From positions 1 to 64,000 of the forward strand of contig NZ_FOVU01000015.1 of NCBI RefSeq assembly GCF_900115265.1: a DNA stretch of 64,000 bases, written 5' to 3'. Below are positions 51,708 to 61,254 of this stretch, one piece after another; position 1 is the first letter of the stretch; the number at the start of each line of letters is the position of its first letter. The DNA is from Bradyrhizobium sp. Ghvi (GTDB lineage: Bacteria; Pseudomonadota; Alphaproteobacteria; Rhizobiales; Xanthobacteraceae). The notes beneath the pieces are model-generated. The model was not told the origin of the DNA. It did not search any database and saw nothing but the letters and a program-made list of their open reading frames with translations. A program made the position numbers and the translations under genes.

Positions 51708-53825
51708 ATGGCCAACCTGCTACGAAATCTCATCACGCGCGCGCCGGCTCACCCGGATTTGATGGTCGCGTTGATGCTTCTTCTGGCGATCGGAATGATG
51801 ATCATGCCGATCCCGATCGTCGTGATCGACATGCTGATCGGCTTCAATCTAGGGTTTGCCATATTGCTGTTGATGGTAGCCCTGTATCTCAACACGCCGC
51901 TCGACTTTTCGTCCCTGCCGGGCGTCATCCTGATCTCCACCGTCTTTCGTCTCGCTCTTACCGTTGCAACGACGCGACTGATCCTAGCCGAGGGCGATGC
52001 CGGCAGCATCATCCATACGTTCGGCGATTTCGTCATATCCGGCAACATCGCCGTCGGCATTGTCATATTCCTGATCGTGACCATGGTGCAGTTCATGGTT
52101 CTCGCCAAGGGCGCCGAGCGGGTGGCGGAGGTATCGGCGCGCTTCACGCTCGATGCACTACCGGGCAAGCAGATGGCTATCGACGCGGAGCTGCGCAACG
52201 GCCATATCGATCAGCACGAAGCCCGCAGCCGGCGCGGCGTGCTGGAGCGAGAAAGCCAACTGCACGGCGCGATGGACGGCGCCATGAAATTCGTGAAGGG
52301 CGATGCCATAGCCGGACTCATAGTCATCTGCATCAACATGCTGGGTGGCATCACGATCGGATCGCTCTCCAAGGGCATGTCCCTTGAGGAGGCGATGCAT
52401 CAATACACCATCCTGACGATCGGTGATGCGCTCATTTCGCAAATTCCGGCCCTGCTGCTGTCAATTACAGCCGCAACCATTGTCACTCGTGTCAACGGTC
52501 CTTCGAGACTCAATCTCGGCGCCGATATCGTCAACCAACTTACGGCCAGCACACAAGCGCTACGCTTGGCCTCCTGTGTCTTGCTTGCGATGGGATTCGT
52601 TCCTGGCTTCCCTTTGCTCCCCTTTGTCATACTGGCCGCGCTGTTCTCAGCCGGCAGCTTTCTCAAGGTTGGCGCGCAAGAGGCCAAGACCGCTCCCAAG
52701 ACCAGCGCCGGTCCCAGCGGTTCGGCTCCCGCTTCCGCACAAAGTCAGAAACGAACCGTGCCCGCGGAGGCACTTCCGATTACGCTGTTGCTGGCGCCGA
52801 GCCTGATGCAGGCAATCGACGTAGGGGAACTCGAGCAGTGCGTCGCAGGGGTTTCGGCACTGGTTTCAGCTGATCTTGGCATCACAATTCCACGCATTCC
52901 CGCCCAAAGCGCACAGCACCTGGCCCAATCGCAATTCCGGGTGGATGTCGAAGGAGTGCCGGTGGAAGGCGGCGCCATTGACCCGACACAGCTCTTACTT
53001 AACGACGACGTGGCGAACATTGAATTGAGCGGGATCCCCTTTTGGCAGGACCCAGACACGAATCGGATCTGGATCGAACAAGGCCATGCGCCTGCTCTCA
53101 AAGCTGCCGGAATAGGGCACCACCGTCCGAGCGAAATCATCGCCTTGGGCGTCCAGTCGACGTTGACACGCTATGCACAGCGTCTGGTGGGCATTCAGGA
53201 AACACGTCAGTTGCTTAGCCGGATGGAGCAGGAATATGCCGATCTGGTGAAGGAGGTGCTGCGCACGACACCGATCCCTCGCATCGCGGATGTCCTACGT
53301 CGCTTGCTGGACGAGGGCATCCCGATCCGGAACACCCGTTTGGTTCTGGAGGCGCTTGCAGAATGGAGCGAACGGGAGCAAAATGCCGTACTGCTCACCG
53401 AATATGTGCGCTCGGTTCTGAAGCGGCAGATCTGTCACCGCTATGCCAACGCCCATCGTGTTGTGGCGGCCTTTATCATCGAGCGTGAGACCGAGGATAT
53501 CGTGCGAGGCGCGGTGCGCGAGACCGCTGTCGGTCCCTACCTCGTTTTGGAGGATCGGCAGAGCGAGATGCTACTTTCACAGTTTCGCCAGATCCATTCG
53601 AGCATCGCGCGCAGTCAGAACCAGCCAGTTATCCTGGGCTCGATGGATATCCGGCGCTTCGTCCGCGGCTTTCTCACCCGCAATGGAATAGACCTACCTG
53701 TTCTCTCGTATCAGGATCTCGCCTCGGATTTCACCGTCCAGCCGATTGGCTCGGTCAAACTTGCGCCTGGCAAGGACAAGATTCCGACAGGCGGCCATCG
53801 TGACCTTCTCCCTGTGGCTGGCTGA
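51708..53825 (+). CDS. rhcV: RhcV, T3SS export gate protein (SctV)
   Basis: A 705-residue protein of the LcrD/FlhA family. The N-terminal ~320 residues hold about eight transmembrane helices with the highly conserved cytoplasmic loop AKGAERVAEVSARFTLDALP-GKQMAID (FHIPEP-type region). A large cytoplasmic domain forms the nonameric ring. ATG 51708 has AAGG 6 bases upstream; an extension from 51573 lies inside the TPR gene and is rejected. It is the export gate for chaperone-bound substrates. Confidence 0.96.
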   Translation: MANLLRNLITRAPAHPDLMVALMLLLAIGMMIMPIPIVVIDMLIGFNLGFAILLLMVALYLNTPLDFSSLPGVILISTVFRLALTVATTRLILAEGDAGSIIHTFGDFVISGNIAVGIVIFLIVTMVQFMVLAKGAERVAEVSARFTLDALPGKQMAIDAELRNGHIDQHEARSRRGVLERESQLHGAMDGAMKFVKGDAIAGLIVICINMLGGITIGSLSKGMSLEEAMHQYTILTIGDALISQIPALLLSITAATIVTRVNGPSRLNLGADIVNQLTASTQALRLASCVLLAMGFVPGFPLLPFVILAALFSAGSFLKVGAQEAKTAPKTSAGPSGSAPASAQSQKRTVPAEALPITLLLAPSLMQAIDVGELEQCVAGVSALVSADLGITIPRIPAQSAQHLAQSQFRVDVEGVPVEGGAIDPTQLLLNDDVANIELSGIPFWQDPDTNRIWIEQGHAPALKAAGIGHHRPSEIIALGVQSTLTRYAQRLVGIQETRQLLSRMEQEYADLVKEVLRTTPIPRIADVLRRLLDEGIPIRNTRLVLEALAEWSEREQNAVLLTEYVRSVLKRQICHRYANAHRVVAAFIIERETEDIVRGAVRETAVGPYLVLEDRQSEMLLSQFRQIHSSIARSQNQPVILGSMDIRRFVRGFLTRNGIDLPVLSYQDLASDFTVQPIGSVKLAPGKDKIPTGGHRDLLPVAG

Positions 53826-53856
53826 CGAGCACAGGTGTGTGGTCGTGAGGTCGCTT

Positions 53857-54441
53857 ATGAATTCATGTAAGATTAATTTTCCGCGGCGCTGGCGTAACTT
53901 TCGTCGCGATTCGTGCTCGGCCTTTCTCCCCATGCTTGTCATCGTGCTGCTCGCGGGTTGCGCTAACTCGCACAAGTCGGGTCTTTCAGAGCAGCCGGCG
54001 TCTACGGCAGAGCTGGTTGAGGCCAAGGAGGTCGATCCCGCTATGCGCGAGCGCATCTCTCACGCCCTCGGTCAGGATGCTGACGAGAGGGCTTTGCGCG
54101 ATGCGCTGAAGCAACGACCGGATAATGTCGATGCAGCGATAACTCTTGCGCGGGGCCTGCTGATGCGTGAAAGGTCCGATGAGGCACTTGAGGTGCTCGA
54201 CAATATCTTGCTTGCAGCACCCGGCGACCTGCGCGCACTGAACGCCAAAGGTGTTGTGCTCGATCACGAAGGCCGCCATCACGAGGCGCAAACGCTATAC
54301 CGCCAGGCTCTGGCAATTGACCCAGCAAATCCGATGTTGAGCAACAATCTCAAGCTGTCGCTCGCCCTTGAAGAGACGACGCAGAACGGCAATCCGGGCC
54401 CGGTACTGCGAGCGGATGGTCGGCACGCACCGCACAGTTAG
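53857..54441 (+). CDS. TPR lipoprotein (y4yS-type)
   Basis: A 194-residue lipoprotein with a lipobox LLAGC preceded by a hydrophobic segment. Three TPR repeats follow (RPDNVDAAITLARGLLMRER, ALEVLDNILLAAPGDLRALN and the AQTLYRQALAIDPANP block). It corresponds to y4yS, the gene after rhcV in NGR234, and may help assemble the secretin. ATG 53857 is chosen with a GAGG site upstream; the extension from 53746 overlaps rhcV and is rejected. Confidence 0.8.
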   Translation: MNSCKINFPRRWRNFRRDSCSAFLPMLVIVLLAGCANSHKSGLSEQPASTAELVEAKEVDPAMRERISHALGQDADERALRDALKQRPDNVDAAITLARGLLMRERSDEALEVLDNILLAAPGDLRALNAKGVVLDHEGRHHEAQTLYRQALAIDPANPMLSNNLKLSLALEETTQNGNPGPVLRADGRHAPHS

Positions 54442-54486
54442 ATGTAGCCAACGAACAAGAGCGGATCGCAGTTGCTCGGTGCTTCT

Positions 54487-54518
54487 CTGTCAGTTTACCG
54501 ACAGCTAGCTGATTATCA
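54487..54518 (+). promoter_or_regulatory. tts box of a nopP-like relic
   Basis: Reads GTCAGTTTACCGACAGCTA from 54489, good match to the tts core. Confidence 0.78.
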
Positions 54519-54581
54519 GCCGCCGTGGAGGCTCAAGAGTTAAATTCCCGGCGAAGCGACAGTTCGTACAATGAAACCGGC

Positions 54582-54783
54582 ATGTATAACCAGATCAGTA
54601 ACCCAACCACACGCCAAGTGTATCCGCGACCGACCCACGAACAATGCTCGTTCTGAACTGATAGTCAAACGTTTCCAGGACATAGTCTCTGCTCAAGATT
54701 CCGGCGCCATCGAATTCTTCCTCCAGTCGATCTTGGATGGCGACCCCGCCGTACTCGCTCATTTCCGAGCCGCCAGTGTTTGA
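54582..54783 (+). pseudogene. nopP: Truncated, frameshifted nopP-like effector relic
   Basis: ATG 54582 starts MYNQISNPTTRQVYPRPTHE and ends after 24 codons at TGA 54656. Coding-like sequence goes on in the adjacent frame (ELIVKRFQDIVSAQDSGAIE and then GDPAVLAHFRAASV) to 54783. Joining the two by one indel gives a smooth protein that resembles the N-terminus of NopP effectors (from memory). A tts box lies 64 bases upstream. The rest of the gene is missing. Confidence 0.5.
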
Positions 54784-54932
54784 TATCTCAAAGTGTTCCG
54801 TCAGCCTACCAAAACAAGGAGACGACGGCATCCTTTGTAAGTTTGTAGCATGTGCTGTGTGAAGCGTACGACAACAGATGACACAATGTTGCGCCGCAGC
54901 GCTCGCACCTGTAGGCGATTAGGGGCACTCGG

Positions 54933-55643
54933 ATGATCACGCCGTTTCGACGGAACTGGAGTCCAAAAGAATTATTCGACGCTCTTACGCCGGCGATGTT
55001 TGCCGCCGAGCCGTCGGCTGTCCGGGCACGTTGGGACAAATTATGGCCTGATCTGTACACGGAATATGACGCCCGTTATCTGAAACAAGAATTAGTGGCG
55101 CGAAATCTTATTGCTTCCGATGAAGCCGCGGCATTCTTCAACGCTTGGGCGATTGATGAAGAGCGCCACACCGACGGATTCATCCGAATCATTGAACTTG
55201 TCGCTGACGGATCGGAAAAGGATCTTCGGGCGAGATTGGAGGCCCGAACGCATGATTTTGGTCCGATCGTTGAACACCTGAAGGACGAATTCTCTCTAAT
55301 GGTTATAATCGCGTTTGATGAGATGTGCACTTGCCGCGCCTATGCAGCAGAAAAGCCATTTTATGACGCCCTTGGGAACAATACGTTCCATCATTGGCTG
55401 CGGCAGGTTATTGCCGACGAGGCGGTCCACTCGATGAATGCCGTCAACGTTATCCGCGCACGCTATCGCGACCGCATCGACCAAGCCGCCACAATTCTCG
55501 ATAACCTAATCCGTGCGGCCGATAATCTACGTTATTCAGGCACCTTCGTCCTCGACTACTTCGGCGCAGTGTACTCCAAGGAGCTGCTCGCCGACTCCCG
55601 CCTCGCGACCATGAGAAATATTGCCAAGCCACTCATCGTTTAG
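54933..55643 (+). CDS. Ferritin-like diiron-site protein, unknown function
   Basis: A 236-residue, all-helical protein. It shows two ExxH pairs (IDEERHTDGF near residue 70 and ADEAVHSMN near 160) plus separate acids in YLKQELVA and IAFDEMCTCRAY, the arrangement of ferritin-like diiron carboxylate enzymes (oxygenases, desaturases). The substrate is unknown. ATG 54933 is the first start in the frame that fits. Neighbours give no pathway; it sits between effector relics and peptidase genes. Confidence 0.65.
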   Translation: MITPFRRNWSPKELFDALTPAMFAAEPSAVRARWDKLWPDLYTEYDARYLKQELVARNLIASDEAAAFFNAWAIDEERHTDGFIRIIELVADGSEKDLRARLEARTHDFGPIVEHLKDEFSLMVIIAFDEMCTCRAYAAEKPFYDALGNNTFHHWLRQVIADEAVHSMNAVNVIRARYRDRIDQAATILDNLIRAADNLRYSGTFVLDYFGAVYSKELLADSRLATMRNIAKPLIV

Positions 55644-55966
55644 AGCAACATCTGTAACAGCGAACCTGCCGAGAGTTGCACCGGCGTCATATCGCCGCTG
55701 AACCCCACCTTTTCAGTCCATTCTGTCAGTACGCCAAGTTGCCCTGACGCGTTGTGCGCAATGTCGCGTTCACGACATGTCGACGGTTCACCTTTGGCCG
55801 CGCCAGTTCTGTTTTGTGTCCAGTTGGCGTGCGCGCGACCGTGAGTACGCCATCCCGCAATTGGTCCGGCCTTTGCTCTGCTGTTTTGCCAAACGACGTG
55901 CGGCTGCCCGCTTTGTCGGATTTGTCCGCCATAAACGTGGATCACTATGGAACGAAAGGCGATGCC
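55644..55966. other. Intergenic stretch upstream of M16 peptidases
   Basis: About 320 bases. No tts or nod box recognised. Confidence 0.35.
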
Positions 55967-57415
55967 ATGAAGAACCGGATTTCGGTCACCGCCAAGGCGG
56001 GAGGCACCGCCGCCAATGCCTCCGACTCGACGACGACCACCGTGCTGGCGGTCGAGCACAGAATGGATGATAGCACTGACTTACATCTTCCTGGAGAGGG
56101 GAGCGTCGTTGCCGACACGGTCAGATCAGATCGACCAGCTAGTTTCACGCTTCAGAATGGCCTGCAGGTGGTCGTGATCCCGGATCATCGCACACCCGTT
56201 GTGACTCAGATGATCTGGTATAAGGTCGGTTCCGCAGACGAGCCGCCTGGCAAATCGGGGCTTGCGCATTTCCTCGAACACCTGATGTTCAAGGGCACTT
56301 CCAAACATCGGGCGAATGAATTCTCCAAGGCCGTGCTGCGCGCCGGCGGCAATCAAAACGCCTTCACCGGATTCGACTACACCAGCTACTTCCAGCGCGT
56401 GCCGCGCGAGCACCTCGGCAAGATGATGGAATTTGAAGCCGACCGCATGACCGGTCTCGTTCTCAAAGATGAGAACGTGCTATCCGAGCGCGACGTCGTG
56501 CTGGAGGAGTTCAATATGCGCGTCGCCAACCGTCCAGGTGAACGGCTCGCTGAGCAGATGATGGCGGCGCTTTACCTCAACCACCCCTACGGTCGCCCCA
56601 TTATCGGATGGCGCCAGGAAATCGAAAGGCTTACCCAAGAGGACGCGCTTACCTTCTACAAGCGCTTCTATGCACCGAACAACGCGATCCTGATTGTGGC
56701 TGGCGACGTCGCCCCTGAGGAAATCCGCTCGATGGTGAAGGAGACGTTCGGCGGCATCCCCACGCAACCATCGATTCCCCTGGAACGCCTGCGGCCGCAG
56801 GAGCCGACGCCGGCGGCAGCGCGCACAGTGACGTTGGCCGATTCCCGCGTCGAGCAGCCAGCGCTGCACCGCTATTATCTCGTACCGTCGGCTCGCACCG
56901 CAGCCGCCGGCGAGAGCCAAGTGCTTGACGTGCTAGAGCAGTTGATGGGCGGCAGCGTCAACTCATATCTCTATCGCTCGCTGGTGGTCGAAAAGCAGCT
57001 CGCGGTCACAGCCAGAGCGAGCTACCACTCTGCCGCGCTCGATCCCTCGCTATTCGCGATCTCTGCCATACCAAAACCTGGCGTCAAACTCAGCCAGATC
57101 GAGCGCTCCATCAACGAGGTAATCGCCGATCTTGCACGTAGTCCCGCGAGCGCCGAAGATCTAGAGCGGGTCAAAACGCGCCTGATCGCGCAGGTAACCT
57201 ACGGCCGGGACAATCAGGAAATGCTCGCGCGCCGGTATGGCCGCGGCCTGGCAACGGGACTATGCATCGACGATATTCGAGGCTGGCCGGACGGCATCCG
57301 CGCGGTCGGTGCACAGCAGGTGCGCGAGGCCGTGCGGAAATGGCTCGACAAGAAACGATCGGTGACCGGCTATCTCATCAAAGAGTCTGCGCCAAAACAC
57401 GGGGAGAAGCTCTAG
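55967..57415 (+). CDS. M16 zinc metallopeptidase, active subunit (y4wA-like)
   Basis: A 482-residue protein of the mitochondrial-processing-peptidase/pitrilysin family. The inverted zinc motif HFLEH (His101, Glu104, His105) is present, with a distal Glu ligand likely in SERDVVLEEFN. ATG 55967 was chosen; a 71-codon upstream extension looks non-coding. There is no clear signal peptide in the first 55 residues, unusual for this family. Similar to the y4wA zinc protease of NGR234 (from memory). It overlaps the second M16 gene by one base and should form a heterodimer with it. Confidence 0.9.
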   Translation: MKNRISVTAKAGGTAANASDSTTTTVLAVEHRMDDSTDLHLPGEGSVVADTVRSDRPASFTLQNGLQVVVIPDHRTPVVTQMIWYKVGSADEPPGKSGLAHFLEHLMFKGTSKHRANEFSKAVLRAGGNQNAFTGFDYTSYFQRVPREHLGKMMEFEADRMTGLVLKDENVLSERDVVLEEFNMRVANRPGERLAEQMMAALYLNHPYGRPIIGWRQEIERLTQEDALTFYKRFYAPNNAILIVAGDVAPEEIRSMVKETFGGIPTQPSIPLERLRPQEPTPAAARTVTLADSRVEQPALHRYYLVPSARTAAAGESQVLDVLEQLMGGSVNSYLYRSLVVEKQLAVTARASYHSAALDPSLFAISAIPKPGVKLSQIERSINEVIADLARSPASAEDLERVKTRLIAQVTYGRDNQEMLARRYGRGLATGLCIDDIRGWPDGIRAVGAQQVREAVRKWLDKKRSVTGYLIKESAPKHGEKL

Positions 57416-58848
57416 TGGTCCATCCTTGCACACGACGTGGGATCCTCCCCGGGGAAGCCTCGCTCTCAATCGCGATGCTCGCTTCGCCAAATTCGCTTGC
57501 TGCCACCAGGACGCTTGCGGGGGCCAGGATCGAGCGCCTGGTTTCGTCTTGCGGTATCGAAGCCTGGTTCGTGCAGGATTCCACTGTCCCGTTGATCGCG
57601 ATGGAATTTGCCTTCACCGGCGGCGCGACTCAGGACCCCCCTCAAAAACCTGGCGTAGGCCACATGGTCGCTGACCTGCTCAAGGAAGGTTCCGGCGACC
57701 TCGACTTCAAGAGCTTTCATGATCGGCTCGACCGTCGTGCCATTGAGCTGGGCTTTCGCTCGACCCATGATCACTTCCGAGGTGCCTTGCGCACGCTCGA
57801 GTACGACGCGGACGAGGCCTTTGAACTTTTACGGATGGCGCTAACCTCGCCTCGTTTCGACGCGGCCGATGTCGAACGGATCCGTGCCACTGTGCTTGCG
57901 CGCCTTCGGCACGACTCGACCGATCCTTCGTCCCTGGCCGATCGCAAGTTCCTCGAAGTCGCCTTTGGCGATCATCCTTATGCTCGCCCAGCCGGAGGCT
58001 CGCTGGAAGGCGTGCCGAAGATCCAGGTCGCGGATCTCAAGGGCTATGTCCGACGCGTGATCGCAAAAGACACGCTCAAGATCGCGGTGGTCGGCGACGT
58101 CGATCCTGGGGTCCTCTGCAAGCTGCTCGACAAGTCCTTTGGCGGCCTGCCCACGAAAGCGGAAGCGACACCGGTTCGCGAAGTCGTCGCAGCAAAGCCG
58201 CCGCAGCGGGTCTTTATTCCGCTCGACGTGCCACAGACAGTTGTGACTTTTGGCGGTCCAGCCGTCCGTCGCAGTGAGCCCGATTTCATGGCCGCCTATG
58301 TCGTCAACCACATACTCGGCGGCGCCGGCCTGACGTCGCGACTGTTCCGAGAAGTCCGCGAGAAGCGCGGACTGGCCTATTTCGTCCGTGAGAACCTGGT
58401 CTGGATGGATCATTCAGCCATGTTTCTTGGCAATAGCGGCACCTGCGCCGATCGTGCCGGCGAAACGGTCGAAGAAATCGAGAAGCAGGTCCGCCAAATC
58501 GCCGAGAAAGGACCGACTCAGCAGGAACTCGATGATGCAAAGTCCTACCTGAAGGGCTCGCAAGTGCTGGCTCTCGACACATCATCAAAGCTTGCGCGAA
58601 CGCTGCTGCAGCATCAGCTCGACAAGTTGCCCATCGACTATTTCGAAAAGCATAACGCCCTGGTCGATGGGGTGACGTTAGAGGACGCCAAGAGAGCAGC
58701 GCAGCGGCTGTGGGGTGAGGGTCTGCTCACAATTGTCGTCGGCCGCTCCCCAAAGGACGCAGCGCAGCCGACCACCATGCCATCGGGGACCAAACTCCCG
58801 CCGGGCGCCGAGCAGCTAGGCGCCGCGCCGACGGCGCCACCGAATTGA
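57415..58848 (+). CDS. M16 peptidase-like, inactive partner subunit (y4wB-like)
   Basis: A 477-residue M16 fold protein in which the zinc-site motif reads HMVAD (residues 83-87) instead of HxxEH, so the catalytic Glu and one His are missing. In two-subunit M16 peptidases one subunit is catalytic and the other, like this one, binds substrate. The blocks GAGLTSRLFREVREKRGLAY and the glycine-rich loop are kept. GTG 57415 overlaps the previous stop (TAGTG) with GGGGAGAA upstream. The C-terminal tail is Pro-rich. Confidence 0.88.
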   Translation: MVHPCTRRGILPGEASLSIAMLASPNSLAATRTLAGARIERLVSSCGIEAWFVQDSTVPLIAMEFAFTGGATQDPPQKPGVGHMVADLLKEGSGDLDFKSFHDRLDRRAIELGFRSTHDHFRGALRTLEYDADEAFELLRMALTSPRFDAADVERIRATVLARLRHDSTDPSSLADRKFLEVAFGDHPYARPAGGSLEGVPKIQVADLKGYVRRVIAKDTLKIAVVGDVDPGVLCKLLDKSFGGLPTKAEATPVREVVAAKPPQRVFIPLDVPQTVVTFGGPAVRRSEPDFMAAYVVNHILGGAGLTSRLFREVREKRGLAYFVRENLVWMDHSAMFLGNSGTCADRAGETVEEIEKQVRQIAEKGPTQQELDDAKSYLKGSQVLALDTSSKLARTLLQHQLDKLPIDYFEKHNALVDGVTLEDAKRAAQRLWGEGLLTIVVGRSPKDAAQPTTMPSGTKLPPGAEQLGAAPTAPPN

Positions 58849-59841
58849 CTTTCTAGCAGCCCAGGCGCTTAGCAAGCGGTCTCCCTTTTGCGCGCAGAGT
58901 GCCTCTAGCCACCCGCCTTTAGCTCGCGGAGATATTCGATCATCGGGCAGTTATCACGCGGCCGCTCGATTGCCGCTTTTGCTCAATCGCTTTGCCAATC
59001 AAGGCGGTAGTCCGGCTTGAAGTCTTCAGGTACCTAAATGCAAAATAGAGCTATCACCAAGGAAACGGCCTCAGCGAAGGATACGCTGAGGCAGAGCTTC
59101 CACTGTGGTCGTGCCATTGGGGGAATGACACAGACGTGGAAATAACCGCTTACCAATTGGCTTGTTCTTAATTCTTTTCATTTCCGGCCTGACCAGCGAT
59201 CTCCAGATCGGAGCTCTTCGCTGCGGCAGGGGATCGCTACTTTCGGCGGCCTTCGGCGGCAGAAATGAGGTCGACACTTCCTGTTTTCCACACCTCCCTC
59301 GATTGTTGCATTAAGTATCCGCCTTAGTCGCATTCAGTTGTGCTCGAGTTGCGTTACCCTGGTCGGCTGGCGGTTCGTACCGTGCGCCAGCGGGATCCAT
59401 GCCCCCTAGAGCGCAGCTCTAGGGGATGCCTAACAAGCTTCGGTGTCCCATGAAGGATATGAAGATGAGCATGATGTAGCTTTGCGCCGGGGCCGAGTAT
59501 ACACCGATCAATTATCTAAAGCGCGACCGACCAGAAGACGCGAGAACTGGACGCGCACCTCGGATCCCATTTCAGGCGGGCTTGCCCAACAAAATCGAAA
59601 GAGTGGTTAGAGTGGGCGCTTTAAAGCGGTAATGTATACTGTCTGCCCGCCCCCAAGGAAGCGCCCAACGAGAGCGCTCACGCGCCAAGCCATCGTTCAT
59701 TCCCTGCAGATTCTTCTCGACCGGCACCACGTCGTCTCATCGGTGAAATCTGCGAAGACAAAGATCGTCCCGATCGCTTGACACCGAAGACGGAGCGTCC
59801 GCGATATCGCCTCGCCACCGCCGCCGGCCGGCGCGCCCCGC
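58849..59841. other. About 1 kb without a supportable gene
   Basis: Short open frames only. It holds the perfect inverted repeat listed separately. Confidence 0.4.
59403..59425. terminator. Perfect 10-bp hairpin CCCCTAGAGC/GCTCTAGGGG
   Basis: Stem of 10 bp with a GCA loop, without a following T-run. It may act as a terminator or belong to a vanished mobile element. Confidence 0.45.
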
Positions 59842-60204
59842 TTACCCTTCGATCTTGTTCTCCATAACACGATAGTCTCGTCGCGGCGCGAACAGATGCA
59901 TCCTTGCTATTTGCGCCAGCATCAGCGCTCGCATATCTCGAAATTCCTCAGGAGAGTGAGAGTTCGGTCGTTCAGGGCCATCTCTCAGCAATTGACCAGC
60001 CAGTTCGCTGCCTGCCGAAAAGACGACGATCTGATCCAGCAGATCTTCTGCCAAGGCATAGTCGAACCGCAGCACCGCCTCGATTGCGCTTCCACCAAGC
60101 TCGCAATCTGACGCTACGTAAGGTTCGCTCGCTTCATGCCAATCTAGATAGAGCCGCGATAGGCAATCGCCGATCACCACAGGCAGACGGTTGGCGTCGC
60201 GCAT
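59842..60204 (-). CDS. Conserved-looking hypothetical protein
   Basis: A 120-residue soluble, slightly acidic protein with balanced composition and an alpha-helical C-terminus (EEFRDMRALMLAQIARMH). No motif recognised. It stands divergent from the ParA-like genes. A GGCTGGA site precedes the ATG at 60204. It could be a small regulator, but nothing supports a function. Confidence 0.5.
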   Translation of the reverse strand: MRDANRLPVVIGDCLSRLYLDWHEASEPYVASDCELGGSAIEAVLRFDYALAEDLLDQIVVFSAGSELAGQLLRDGPERPNSHSPEEFRDMRALMLAQIARMHLFAPRRDYRVMENKIEG

Positions 60205-60445
60205 TCCAGCCGCCCACGAACCTCACGTAGATCACTAGTACAAGTGGTTTACTCCCAATTCTCGGCCTGCGTCGTCGTCGGGATCAAAGGACGTCACTCG
60301 CTTGATGTTGAAAACATTCATCGGTTGCAGAGCTCTCGCATCGAAGATTAATCGCCCCTTCTTTCTGCCATGTTCGCACCCAAAGCAGAGACGCGCCGGT
60401 TGCGCACTTTGCGCGCGGCAATAGCGAGTGTCTCAGGAGATTTCC

Positions 60446-61195
60446 ATGGTTAAGCCAGTTGTAATTGTGGTCGGTGCGGACAAGGGAGGAGTCGGCAAGA
60501 CGACCGTATCACGAACGCTACTGGACTACTTCAGCGTCAACAATGTGCAAACACGCGCATTCGACACGGAGTCGCCGAGAGGAACGCTGAAGCGCTTTTA
60601 TCCCGAGATCACCGAGATCGTCGACATGACGACGACGGCGGACCAGATGAAGATCTTCGATACCCTAAACTCAGGGCTGTCCGTCACTGTCATCGATGCT
60701 CGCGCAGGCTTACTGTCCTCTGCGCTGGCTTCCTTGCGCGACATCGGATTTCTGGACTCGGCGCGGTCTGGCCAGATCACGTTTGCCGTGTTCCATATCC
60801 TGGGATCATCCATCGCTTCGCTAGACGAGATCGCGGAAACCGCGACCTTCATGAGCGGCGCAAAATACTACCTAGTCAAGAACTTCATCAATGACACTCA
60901 ATTCTTCCAATGGGATCAAGCGACATATAATTCCTATTTTCACCGCATCAAACATGCGACTGAGTTGGTCATACCGAAGCTTAACGAGATGGCCTATGAG
61001 CAGGTGGAAGTCGCGTCCGTCCCATTCATAGACTTCGTAGCAAACAAGGGGCGAAACGATGAACCCGCGAACAACTCCTTCGTGTTGCGCGGCTATGTCC
61101 GGCACTGGCTGGCAAATGTCTGGAGCGAATTTGATCGCATTAACTTGACGGAATTGGCCGGCGCCAAGTCCGCCACCCGGGCAGGCGAAAAGTAG
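60446..61195 (+). CDS. ParA/MinD-like P-loop ATPase
   Basis: A 249-residue protein with a full deviant Walker A motif DKGGVGKTT (residues 12-20, signature Lys13 and catalytic Lys18). DTESPRG follows as the switch I-like region, and VIDARAG at the Walker B position. Family members segregate plasmids or position proteins; no centromere site or ParB gene is next to it. The ATG at 60446 has AGGAGA 5 bases upstream. It is followed after 59 bases by a second, related gene. Confidence 0.8.
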   Translation: MVKPVVIVVGADKGGVGKTTVSRTLLDYFSVNNVQTRAFDTESPRGTLKRFYPEITEIVDMTTTADQMKIFDTLNSGLSVTVIDARAGLLSSALASLRDIGFLDSARSGQITFAVFHILGSSIASLDEIAETATFMSGAKYYLVKNFINDTQFFQWDQATYNSYFHRIKHATELVIPKLNEMAYEQVEVASVPFIDFVANKGRNDEPANNSFVLRGYVRHWLANVWSEFDRINLTELAGAKSATRAGEK

Positions 61196-61254
61196 TCGCA
61201 TATTCGCCGAGCTCAGGTCGGGCCCACGTACGAAACGAAATTGATCTGCTGGCT

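Noticed and set aside
54801-54832. GTCAGCCTACCAAAACAAGG as a tts box for the ferritin-like gene
   Set aside because: Only GTCAG agrees; the GAAAGCT arm is absent.
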